Below, one piece after another: positions 27,990 to 36,931 of a stretch of 64,000 nucleotides of DNA. This stretch comes from Brucella oryzae (GTDB lineage: Bacteria > Pseudomonadota > Alphaproteobacteria > Rhizobiales > Rhizobiaceae). How positions within the stretch are numbered: the first letter of the stretch is position 1; each line of letters begins with the position of its first letter. The position numbers were made by a program, and so were the translations under genes. Where the stretch lies: contig JAAVLL010000003.1 of assembly GCA_012103035.1 (NCBI GenBank), positions 221,349 to 285,348 of the forward strand. The letters run 5' to 3'. The notes below the pieces were generated by a model. The model saw nothing but the letters and a program-made list of their open reading frames with translations. It made no database searches and was not told where the DNA came from.

Positions 27990-29125
27990 GCTCGCTGCGC
28001 GTGTCTTTTGAGGTTAAGACCGGCCAGATCAACCGGGATGGCGGGCGAGCGAACAACGGGCTGCCATTCGGCATGCAGCACGATATCCTGCTGCGCCCGA
28101 TCGGCGCTATCGAGCCGCTCCAGGACCAGACGAGCCGCGGCTTCGCCAACCTCGAGCAGCGGCTGCCGGATTGCCGTCAGTTTAGGGGTAAAGAACGACA
28201 TCCAGTCCAGATCGTCGAAGCAGACCACGGACAGTTGCTGCGGAATGGAAATATCGAGTTCGCTGATTGCCAGCATGGCGCCGGCTGACATCAATCCATC
28301 GGTGGTAAACAGCGCTGAAGGCGGGGTTTCCCGGGTCAGCAACGCGATGGCGTGCTGGCGGGCAATATCGATCGAATAGCTGCCCACCTGGGCAACGAGG
28401 CTCGGATCAAAGGCGATCCCGGCTTCCTCATGCGCTTCGATATAGCCGAGCAGACGTTGCCAGCTCGGATAAAGCGATGAAATATCGATTTTCTTGTGCT
28501 GGCGGTCGTGAAGAAATGCGTTGAGATTCTTGTAGCGGCCATGCTCGAGTTCCGCCAGTACGCCAATCCGACTATGGCCGTCGAGAATCATTTGGGTCAC
28601 TGCGGCGTGGGCGGCCTGGCGGCCATTGACGGTCACCGAATCCGCCTTCAATCCCTTCACGCGGCGATCGATCTGAACCACCGGACAGCCGCTGGCAACG
28701 ACATCGTGCAAGTGCTGCGCCTTGAGAATATCACAGGGCGCAATGATGATGCCGTCGGCCTGCTTTTCGCGCAGAAGATCCACTGCCTCCAGCTCACGAT
28801 CGATCGATTCATCGCTGTTGGTGACGATCAAGCCAAAGCCGCGCGCACGAACCACATCGGAAATACCGCGCAGAATACTGGCGTAAAACGGGCTTTGCAT
28901 GTCGCCCGCGACAACGCCTATGGTCTTGCTGCGCCCGGTGATAAGACTGCGTGCCAGCAGATTGGGGCGATAGCCCAGCATATCAGCGGATTTCTTCACC
29001 TTGTCGCGGATTTCTTCGCTGGTATAGCCATAGCCGCCCAATACACGTCCGGCGGTCGCGGTGCTGACGCCGGCCAGGCGCGCCACATCGGCAATGGTCG
29101 TCTTGTCGGCGCGTCGTTCACTCAT
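27938..29125 (-). CDS. LacI-family transcriptional regulator
   Basis: HTH at residues ~8-30: TTIADVARLAGVSTATAGRV with LGGYGYTSEEIRDKV; hinge GYRPNLLARSLITGRSKTIG; periplasmic-binding-like effector domain (QSPFYASILRGISDVVRARG ... VVCFDDLDWMSFFTPKLTAI). 395 residues, ~40 more than usual: the tail after IPVDLAGLNLKRHAQ overlaps the kinase gene on the other strand and may reflect a hidden frameshift near 28020. It very likely binds the two palindromes at 27112 and 29243 and represses the Amadori locus. Confidence 0.9.
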   Translation of the reverse strand: MSERRADKTTIADVARLAGVSTATAGRVLGGYGYTSEEIRDKVKKSADMLGYRPNLLARSLITGRSKTIGVVAGDMQSPFYASILRGISDVVRARGFGLIVTNSDESIDRELEAVDLLREKQADGIIIAPCDILKAQHLHDVVASGCPVVQIDRRVKGLKADSVTVNGRQAAHAAVTQMILDGHSRIGVLAELEHGRYKNLNAFLHDRQHKKIDISSLYPSWQRLLGYIEAHEEAGIAFDPSLVAQVGSYSIDIARQHAIALLTRETPPSALFTTDGLMSAGAMLAISELDISIPQQLSVVCFDDLDWMSFFTPKLTAIRQPLLEVGEAAARLVLERLDSADRAQQDIVLHAEWQPVVRSPAIPVDLAGLNLKRHAQRAQSCNSAIGSPRSIGAA

Positions 29126-29242
29126 GTCTGCGCGTTCCTTCCAAGCAGTTTCACGCTGCTCAATACCTGTACCGTTTCATAGGCGATGATGGGCCTGATC
29201 TCAACTTTCAACTTGACGGATGCGATCAATCAATGGCTATAT

Positions 29243-29260
29243 TGTGAGAACGTTCGCATA
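29243..29260. promoter_or_regulatory. LacI-type operator upstream of the amino-acid-type ABC transporter
   Basis: tgtgagaacgttcgcata matches the palindrome at 27112-27129 (read on the opposite strand: same aacgtt core and tgtgnga flank). It lies ~85 bp before the binding-protein ATG and ~120 bp before lacI, so it can control both. The rest of 29126-29329 shows no gene. Confidence 0.85.
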
Positions 29261-29329
29261 TCATTTTCAGCAACGCAAGTAGAAGACGAGCCTCGCACGG
29301 GGATAAAGTTCCAATCAAAGGGGAGATAA

Positions 29330-30203
29330 ATGACCAATCGTCGCAAAACCGCATCCCGGCGCATGATGGTAGCGCTGGCGGCGCTGGCCACGGCCGCCAG
29401 CATCACCTCGGGGCATGCCGCACCGATCAAGGCACTACAGGACGCTGTGCCGGAGAATTACAGGAAGGGCGTCAAGATTGCTGCCTTCAATGACTGGCCA
29501 CCGGACGAGTTTGTCGAAGACGGCGTCCTGAAAGGCTGGAGCATCGACATGGCCAAAGCCATATCGGAACGCATTGGCGTACCATTCGAATTTACCGCAA
29601 CCAGTTTCGACGCCATCATTCCGGGCCTGGCCAGCAAGCGTTTTGACGCCGGATTTTCTTCCTTCGGTGTGACGCCGGAACGGCTTGATTCGCTTGATTT
29701 CATTCCTCAGCGCAAGGAAGGCACCGCCTATGCCTTCTTGAAAGGCAAGGATTTTTCCATCAAGTCGGAAAAGATCTGTGCGGCCATAGCGTTGCAGTGA
29801 TGACAGGTGCCTGGGACTACCAATATCTGAAGGAAAAGAGCGCGGAATTGTGCGAATCCGCCGGTGAGAAGCCGATTAACCTGCAGCAATTCACCACCCA
29901 GAACGCCGCCGAACTGGCTGTGTCCTCGGGGCGTGTTGAGATGGTGGCGGCCGGATCGGCAAAATGCACTATATGGCCAAGATTACGGGGCGCTTCAGCG
30001 TATCTGAACTGGTCAGCAATCCGGTCTTCAACGGCATTGGCGTGCGCAAGGGTGATGCGCTTGGGCCAGTTTTCCGTGATGCCATCCAGTCCATGATCGA
30101 TGACGGCTCCTACAAGGAAATCATGGCAAAGTGGGGCGTTGATGGCGCCGGCACCCTGGAAAAGGCGGTTCTGGTTACTAAGGACAATCCGGAGCCAAAA
30201 TAG
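29330..30203 (+). CDS. Amino-acid-type solute-binding protein, SBP family 3 (frameshifted)
   Basis: ATG 29330 after GGGGAGATAA; signal peptide MTNRRKTASRRMMVALAALA then ATAASITSGHA. The family-3 fold begins VKIAAFNDWPPDEFVEDGVL, KGWSIDMAKAISERIGVPFE and FDAIIPGLASKRFDAGFSSF. Breaks near 29780 and 29960 (missing bases) lead to SVAVMTGAWDYQYLKEKSAE and VRKGDALGPVFRDAIQSMID. About 290 residues. Probably binds fructosyl-amino acids or opine-like Amadori compounds, judging by the enzymes of the locus. Confidence 0.87.
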
Positions 30204-30273
30204 TCAGGGCCGATTGAAGGAGAACGCCCGTCAGCCGGCGGCGGTGCGAATACAGCCGCGGTCCATTGCGCAG

Positions 30274-30296
30274 GCCGGCCCGGAACACGGGCCGGC
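30274..30296 (+). promoter_or_regulatory. Intercistronic stem-loop after the binding-protein gene
   Basis: Perfect 9-bp GC-rich stem gccggcccg / cgggccggc with loop gaaca, followed by gggttt, between the binding protein and permease genes. It could attenuate transcription or protect the upstream mRNA so that the binding protein is made in excess. Confidence 0.65.
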
Positions 30297-30356
30297 GGGT
30301 TTGGTAAGTTCGAATACGAATTTCGCTAAACACGATACGGTAGTCTGGAGTAAATC

Positions 30357-31282
30357 ATGGCAAGAACAGCAAAGACGGTCGCGCACCGGCCGGATATACA
30401 TAATGTCAAACCGATACCCGTGCGCCATCCGTCTCGATGGATCACCGGCGCCGTGCTCATTCTGATCGCATTGAGTTTTGTCAATATGCTGGCGACCAAT
30501 GAGAACCTGCAATGGAACATTGTTGTGCGCTACATGTTTCATCCCGACATTCTCGCTGGCTTGGCGCGCACGCTGTTCCTGACTTTTGCCGCAATGATCT
30601 TCGGTTTTGCAATCGGCATCATACTGGCCGTGATGCGCCTTTCGGCCAATCCGGTGCTGCAGTGGGCAAGCTGGCTGTGGATATGGTTCTTTCGCGGCGT
30701 TCCACCCCTGGTTCAGCTGATTTTCTGGTACAATCTGGCGCTTCTGGTTCCCAATCTGACCATTGGCATTCCGTTCGGGCCGACCTTGTCGTCCTGGGAC
30801 ATGAACACGCTGATCACGCCGATGAGTGCAGCACTGCTTGGCCTGTCCTTTACAGAAAGCGCCTATGCCGCCGAAACCATCCGCGCTGGCATCCAGGCGA
30901 TCAATCCGGGCCAGACCGAGGCCGCCGCGACACTTGGCATGACGCGGTTTCAGATCATGAAGCGCATCGTGCTGCCGCAGGCAATCCGTATTATCATTCC
31001 GCCGATCGGCAATGACACCATTTCAATGCTGAAATTCACGTCGCTGGTCAGCGTGCTTGCCTTGCCCGATCTGCTCTATTCGGCGCAAATGATTTATTCG
31101 CGCACATATCAGACCATTCCGCTGCTGATCGTGGCTACGATCTGGTATCTCATCCTGTCAACCGCCCTGACAATCATCGAACACCATATCGAGAACCACC
31201 TGAAATCCCGACAAATCACCCATTCCCGATCATTCCTGTCTAGACTACTGCCCTTCAAATTTGCGCTTGGATACCAAAATGA
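30357..31282 (+). CDS. Polar amino-acid-type ABC permease (HisM family)
   Basis: ATG 30357: MARTAKTVAHRPDIHNVKPI, then TM helices (WITGAVLILIALSFVNML, FLTFAAMIFGFAIGIILAVM), ASWLWIWFFRGVPPLVQLIF (HisMQ motif) and the EAA loop QTEAAATLGMTRFQIMKRIV. The frame stays open past the expected end (HIENHLKSRQITHSRSF); one missing base would end it at TGA 31280-31282, overlapping the ATPase ATG as in coupled genes. About 308 residues. Single permease, probably a homodimer. Confidence 0.88.
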
Positions 31283-32052
31283 ATGGAACGTCCGTGAGTG
31301 TACCACTGCTCCAGGTGGAAAGACTGACCAAATCTTTTGGCAATCACCGGGTGCTCGACAGCATCGACATGACGGTGGAAAAGGGTGACGTGACCTGCAT
31401 TGTCGGCCCATCCGGCTCCGGCAAAGCACATTGCTGCGCTGCCTGAACTATCTCGAAGTGCCGGATTCCGGCGCTGTGTTGCTGGAAGGCGAACCGATCG
31501 GCATGCGTTGGCAGGGTGAGCGGCTCTATACGATGTCCTTCAACGAACTGGCATGCCAGCGCCAGAAAATGGGCATGGTGTTCCAGGGCTTCCATCTCTT
31601 CCCCACAAGACCGTGGTGGAAAACATCATTGAGGCGCCAATGATCGTACGCAAGATCAGCCGTCAGTCGGCCATTGCCGCGGCGATGATGTTGCTGGAAA
31701 AAGTCGGCCTTACCGAGCGTGCCAATTATTATCCAGACCAACTCTCCGGTGGGCAGCAGCAACGCGTGGCGATTGCCCGTTCATTGGCGATGCAGCCTCG
31801 GCTGATGCTTTTGATGAACCCACATCAGCTCTTGATCCGGAACTGGTCGGTGAGGTTCTGGCGGTGATGCGCCAGTTGGCCGAAGATGGCGTGACCATGA
31901 TTGTCGTCACGCATGAAATGAACTTCGCCCGCGAAGTCGCCGACCATCTGATTTTCATGGATGGTGGCGTGATTGTTGAATCCGGCCCGCCTAAAAGGTG
32001 ATGGGCAATCCACAACATCCGCGCACCAAAAGTTTTCTGACGCGCGTGGCCT
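31279..32052 (+). CDS. Polar amino-acid-type ABC ATPase (frameshifted)
   Basis: [20 protein letters not shown], Walker [11 protein letters not shown], then [21 protein letters not shown]-loop [11 protein letters not shown], signature [20 protein letters not shown], Walker B (next frame) [18 protein letters not shown]-loop [20 protein letters not shown], closing [15 protein letters not shown]. Five missing-base breaks (near 31425, 31600, 31810, 31990). About 258 residues, typical of HisP/GlnQ. Energises the permease at 30357. Confidence 0.87.
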
Positions 32053-32063
32053 GACAGGAACGA

Positions 32064-33071
32064 ATGATGATAACTCTCAATGCACATCAAACCGATGCTG
32101 CGCTCGATTATCCAGGATTGATCGAAGCCTTGCGTCAAGCGCATGCGAGCGGCAAACGACCCCAAAGCGACACTACCGTGCTTCAGGATCGGAAAAGCGC
32201 AGACAACCAGTTTGTGTCCCTGGTAGCTTGGCTCGAAGGGAGGCGGTTGCCGTCAAGCTGGTCGGTGTTTTCCCTGCGAATGTCAAACTTCCTGTGGCCC
32301 AACCTTCGATCCAAGGCACGGTAACGCTGTTCAGCGGTCAGACCGGCGAAGCACTCATGGTCTGTGATGGCGCCATTGAAACCTTCAAGAAGACGGCGGC
32401 AGATTCGGCACTTGGCGCCAGCCTGTTGGCGCGCAAGGACGCCCGTACCTTGCTGGTGGTTGGTGCCGGGGCTAGCGCCCCATGTGGTGCAGGCTCATTG
32501 CGCCAGCCGACCGTCGATCGATCAAGTCTTTATCTGGAACCGCAACTTCGACAGGGCGGAAAAACTTGCCAGCCGACTTGACATTGCTGGCGTCGACATC
32601 GTTGCCGTGGAGAATCTCGATAACACAGTATCGATGGCGGACATCATATCGTGTGTCACCATGTCGACCAATCCGCTGGTTAAGGGAAAACTCCTCAAAG
32701 AGGGCGCTCATGTCGATCTGATCGGTGCCTATATGCCGGACATGCGTGAAGCCGATGATAACGTGTTCCGTCGTGCCGGACGGGTATTTGTTGATACGCG
32801 CCATTGCTGTGATGGTTCGGGCGAACTCGGAATTCCGCTCGCCACTGGACTGATCAAGCATGAGCAGATCGAAGCTGATTTGATTGAGCTATGTCAGTCA
32901 AAACATCCGGGCCGCAGCGATGATCGCCAGATCACGGTCTACAAGAATGTCGGTGGCGGGCATCTCGATCTGTTTACTGCCCAATATCTGTACAGCACTT
33001 TTAGAGGCGGCGGGGCCACGTTTAACACACACGATATTGAACACCGGATGGTTGCGAAGGCCCGTTGTTGA
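32064..33071 (+). CDS. Ornithine cyclodeaminase/mu-crystallin family protein (frameshifted)
   Basis: From MMITLNAHQTDAALDYPGLI through EAVAVKLVGVFPANVKLPVA, GTVTLFSGQTGEALMVCDGA, TAADSALGASLLARKDARTL and the Rossmann motif LVVGAGASAP to QVFIWNRNFDRAEKLASRLD, HVDLIGAYMPDMREADDNVF and QITVYKNVGGGHLDLFTAQY. About 335 residues with breaks near 32240 and 32480. The family covers ornithine cyclodeaminase, ketimine/pyrroline-2-carboxylate reductases and opine-type dehydrogenases. As last gene of the Amadori ABC operon, it likely processes the released amino-acid part. Confidence 0.8.
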
Positions 33072-33128
33072 CTGGCAATCAAAGCAGTGAGGCACTGCTC
33101 AATGGTCAGTGGTGCACCGGTTCGGCGT

Positions 33129-34454
33129 TCATGCAATGGAAGAAAACCTCGCTTCGAAGCCGTCTTTCATGCCAGATGCCGGGGAGGAAAACTCCAACCG
33201 ACCGCCTGCTCCAGTAGCAATTGTTTTGGCAATGGCAAGACCAAGTCCTGCACCGCGCACAAGAGCCTGACCGCGCTCGAACGGCTCACTCAGCCGAGCA
33301 AGCGTTTCGGGCGGCACGACTGGCCGCCATTAACAACACGCAGTTCCCCGTCGCTTTTAAAACTTACGAGAACAGGCATGTCCTGTGCACCGTGTTTGAG
33401 TGCGTTTTCGATTAGGTTGCGCGCTAGTATGGCAAACGCATCCGCATCAATGCTCTTAAGCACGGGGCAATCAGGAGAGTCAACTCAATGCGACCGATAG
33501 CATCAGTAGATCCGTTGAACTCGCCTACAACTAATCGAAGGATTGCAGCAATATTTACTGGCTTTTCGGCCAGGAGCCGTCCGCCCTCGGCTCTTGCCAA
33601 CTGCATCAGTTTTTCTGTCAAGCGGGCGAGGCGGCGCAGCGCCGTTTCCATGTCCTGGGCACGTTCGCGCGTGGTAGCATCGGGCGCCTCGACGATCAGT
33701 CTTTGCGACTGTGCGAGCGCCGCTGCCACCGGGGTGCGCAATTCGTGGGCTGATTTGGCTGCAAGACTGCGTTCGGCTTCCAGGGTCAGTTTCAAACGGC
33801 CCAACAGCCGATTTACCGCTATGGCAACAGTGTCAATTTCGGAGGGAAGCCCATTTACGGCGACCGGATCAAGATCTCCGCTGCCACGCGCCTCAATCTG
33901 ATCGCGAAAACTGCGAACCGGTGCCATGGAAAGACGTACGATGAACCAGACACCGATCAAGCCGAGGAGGACGGCCAGGGAGAGAGGTACAGCAAGCGTG
34001 TATAATATGTGCTTAGCCGTATCGCGCCGGTGGGAGAGGGTTCAGCGACAGTAATTGTGAGGCTACCCTGCATTGCGGCGTCAGAGTAGAGCCTGTGGGT
34101 TGGTGTGCTGCTGAAACCCATTTTTGAATAGGGCGGAAAAATGGTTACATCCGCACTATGCGAACGCATCTGCACGGTTCCGGCCGCGTCACGCACCACA
34201 TAGGTGAAATATTCGTCGTGCTGGCGCAGGGTGGCAACCCGCTGTTCGGTGTCGTCGGCATCGCGTCCCAATATCTCAAGCGCTGCGACTGGCAGAATGC
34301 GTTGCGCCGTTTCTTCGAGGGCGCTGTCAAAGGCCTTATTCAGTTCCTGGCGCAGAAGATGTGCTGTCACAATCGTTGTAACAACCCACAACAGGGCCGC
34401 GCCGAGCCCGAGCCAGAGCGAAAGTCTCCATTGCAGGCTCTTCGGTTGGATCAT
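33129..34454 (-). CDS. QseC/PmrB-type sensor histidine kinase (frameshifted)
   Basis: The ATG overlaps the stop of the upstream regulator. TM1 SLWLGLGAALLWVVTTIVTA, periplasmic sensor domain (DSALEETAQRILPVAALEIL...), TM2 with VWFIVRLSMAPVRSFRDQIE (HAMP), H-box KSAHELRTPVAAALAQSQRL, then after a break PVLKSIDADAFAILARNLIE (N-box) and GAGLGLAIAKTIATG. About 440 residues. Breaks near 33970 and 33450 are missing-base type. Cognate to the OmpR-type regulator; the signal is unknown. Back-to-back with the PepSY electron-transfer module. Confidence 0.87.
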
Positions 34455-35108
34455 TTTGCGTTTCCAAGCCGGTATCCGATGCCGCGAACCGTCTCGATGA
34501 TCGCATATCCAAGCTTTTGCGGAGACGGCTGACATGGACCTCAATTGTATTGCTCTCGACTTCTGAGCCAAAGGCATAGAGCCGATCCTCGAGTTGCGAC
34601 TTGGTCAATGCAATACCAGGTCGCTGCAGGAAGTTTTCTAGCAGTGCCCATTCGCGACCGGTCAGTTCAACGGGGCGCCCGTCCTGCCTCACGGTCTTGG
34701 CGGCCAGATCGATCTGGAGGTCGCCTATTTTGATCAATGGGTTGGGATTGCCGCTGTAACGTCGCGCAACGGCATTCAGTCGTGACGACAGTTCCGCCAG
34801 GTCGAACGGTTTGATCATGTAATCGTCTGCCCCGGCATCGAGACCTTCGATCCGGTCAGAAATCTGGTCCAGTGCCGTGAGGATAATGACAGGCGTGACA
34901 CTGCCTTTGGCGCGAAGGTTGCGTAAAAATTGACACCCAGCCCGTCGGGAAGCATCAGGTCCAACAGCATTAGGTCGTAAACTGCAGAGTTGACATGCTC
35001 TGTTGCGTCGTCGAGCCGGGTCACCCAATCCACGGAATGGTTGACGGCGATATGGTCGCGAACGGCCTTGCCCAGGATTGTATCGTCTTCGATCAACAGA
35101 ACCCGCAT
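34451..35108 (-). CDS. OmpR/QseB-type response regulator (frameshifted)
   Basis: MRVLLIEDDTILGKAVRDHI (acidic pair), phosphorylation Asp in LMLLDLMLPDGLG, then after one missing base VTPVIILTALDQISDRIEGL, GADDYMIKPFDLAELSSRLN (conserved Lys) and the winged-helix Trans_reg_C domain LTGREWALLENFLQRPGIAL, EVESNTIEVHVSRLRKSL. The final IIETVRGIGYRLGNAK is in a third frame. About 220 residues. Divergent from the PepSY/cytochrome genes, which are its probable target. Confidence 0.9.
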
Positions 35109-35291
35109 ACAACAGCCCCTTTATTCGATAAGAAGCGGCCCCGTGTCGACCCGATTCAGTCAGATGTGAACATATTCTAACTGAAGCTGTAACCTGTCAT
35201 TCCTCTGACGTCATACCCTTGCCAGCTTCAGCTGCTCGTCAGAAATGGCTGGCATTATTCTCTTCAAAGCGCATTGATCAGGAACAATGAT

Positions 35292-35615
35292 ATGATGGTA
35301 AATTACCTTGCTGCAATCTCCCTTTTATTGATTTCAGCAGGAAGCGGCGTGGCGCGAGCCGATGATGACTGCCATGTGTCGATGGACAAGTGGCAATCCA
35401 GGGACGCGGTTCAGGCTATGGCTACTTCTCGCGGCTGGACCGTAGCGCGGATCAAAATCGACGACGGCTGTTATGAAGTCCGCGGCTCCGACAAAACCGG
35501 AATTGCTTTCAGGGCCAAAGTTGATCCGGCGACGCTTGCTATAGTCAAGATAAAACACAAGGTCGGCGAATCCGACCACGACGATGATCGCCGTCGCAAA
35601 TCAAGAGATAACTAG
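35292..35615 (+). CDS. Small periplasmic PepSY-domain protein
   Basis: Signal peptide MMVNYLAAISLLLISAGSGV then ARADD; the mature ~85 residues carry a PepSY_2 pattern (SMDKWQSRDAVQAMATSRGW, TVARIKIDDGCYEVRGSDKT, GIAFRAKVDPATLAIVKIK) and a highly charged tail HDDDRRRKSRDN. AGGA precedes the ATG. PepSY proteins of this kind often accompany two-component systems and membrane cytochromes. It is divergent from the OmpR/QseC-type pair and first in the electron-transfer cluster. Confidence 0.82.
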   Translation: MMVNYLAAISLLLISAGSGVARADDDCHVSMDKWQSRDAVQAMATSRGWTVARIKIDDGCYEVRGSDKTGIAFRAKVDPATLAIVKIKHKVGESDHDDDRRRKSRDN

Positions 35616-35734
35616 GGATAGGTGTCAAGCGCTGCGTCGGCATGCTTTCCAGCCGCTTGCTCGACAAAACTCCCTGCCAAATAAGCACCCGGCGCTCCGC
35701 TAATAGAGCGCGTTTAGTCAAGGAAAGACTTGTC

Positions 35735-36248
35735 ATGCCTCGCAGTCCTGATCGTTATTCAAAAGCATGGTTGTGATTCACTGGTTCACCGCAGCGTTGA
35801 TCCTCGGAGCATGGTTGACGTCGGTGGGTGGACGCCGTATGGCGGAAAATCCGCCTTTGTTGCATTTTTCTCTAGGGCTTGCCGTGCTCGTGCTTGTTTT
35901 CCCACGCATTCTCTTGCGTCTTTCTGGCGCTGCGCCGTCAGCATCTCAGACGCAAGGGATGCTAGCGCTTGCGGCCAAGGCAGGTCATGCAATCCTCTAT
36001 CTGTTTCTGCTCGCCTTGCCGTTCAGCGGCTGGTATGCCGCCTCGCGGATTGGCGTTCCCATATCATTCTTCGGCCTTTCCGTTCCAGCCATTACGGCCC
36101 CAGTGCAAGGCTCCCCGGATTGATCGCCGACTTCCACGAGAATGCCGGCACCATCATTCTTTATCTGGCCGGTCTTCATGCACTGATGGCGATATGGCAC
36201 CAGTTCGTTTTGCGCGATGGCACGCTCAAGCGCATGTCGCTGCATTGA
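35735..36248 (+). CDS. Cytochrome b561-family membrane protein (frameshifted)
   Basis: AAGGAAAGA before ATG 35735: MPRSPDRYSKA, then VVIHWFTAALILGAWLTSVG, LLHFSLGLAVLVLVFPRILL, KAGHAILYLFLLALPFSGWY and, after a break, DFHENAGTIILYLAGLHALM followed by AIWHQFVLRDGTLKRM. Four helices with His ligands (IHW, GHA, LHA, WHQ) for two b-type hemes, ~170 residues. It probably moves electrons across the inner membrane for the neighbouring PepSY/flavin reductase. Breaks near 35770 and 36110 are missing-base type. Confidence 0.87.
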
Positions 36249-36272
36249 TAACAGCCCGCATCGTCGGTTCTT

Positions 36273-36306
36273 AAAACGGTGGACCTGCTGGCAGGTCCAG
36301 CGTTTT
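36273..36306. terminator. Terminator after the cytochrome b561 gene
   Basis: aaaacg-gt-ggacctgc and gcaggtcc-ag-cgtttt form a nearly perfect 16-bp hairpin with a 2-base loop, bracketed by A and T runs, so it can act on both strands. It separates the cytochrome gene from the DUF2271-reductase-ApbE genes. Confidence 0.75.
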
Positions 36307-36449
36307 CGTTATGTCTTTCCTGACAAAGCGCTGAAGCAGAAATTACATCAGTGTCAGGCGGCGTTCAGCTCATCTTGCGAGAGTGGCTGGCATGAACACG
36401 GATCCGGTTCAGGTCCGTGCGCCCGTTTCTTTGAAAGAGGTAGTCTGAC

Positions 36450-36918
36450 ATGAAAGTACTTCTCGCAGTATTGGCAATGACCACGGCACTTACGCTTCCG
36501 GGTATCGCCATGGCGCGACCCGTAACTCTGACCACGACGCTGAACAGCTATGGCGGGGACGGCGCTTATCTTGCCTATTACGTCACCGATGCTCAGGGCA
36601 AATATGCTGGTAGTCTTTGGATGGCTGGTAGCAAATCCAAGTATTACGAACACCTGTCTGGGTGGTATCGCGCAACGGGTGGCAACACGAGCGAAATCAA
36701 TGGTATCACGGGCGCGAGCGTCGGGACGGGCAAGACGCTTAAAATCACAGTTGATCTGGCCGATGCGTTTTTGATGCGGGCTACACATTGCACGTCGACG
36801 CTGCGGTGGAAGACATGCGCGACAGTCCCAATGAGGTGGTTATACCGCTGACATCCGGCGGTGTGAAAGCTCCAGTCAAAGGACGCCGTTACATCGCAAC
36901 AGCCGATTATTCACTATA
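36450..36918 (+). CDS. Periplasmic DUF2271 protein (frameshifted)
   Basis: Signal peptide MKVLLAVLAMTTALTLPGIA then MARPV; mature part TLTTTLNSYGGDGAYLAYYV, GKYAGSLWMAGSKSKYYEHL, SGWYRATGGNTSEINGITGA (the GITGAS motif of DUF2271) and, after a missing base, FDAGYTLHVDAAVEDMRDSP to the stop at 36918. About 155 residues. DUF2271 proteins occur with PepSY membrane proteins and ApbE flavin transferases, as here. The Thr in the conserved S/T-G-A-T/S-like region may be an FMN attachment site; that is inference. Confidence 0.8.
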
Positions 36919-36931
36919 AACGGTGATTGCT

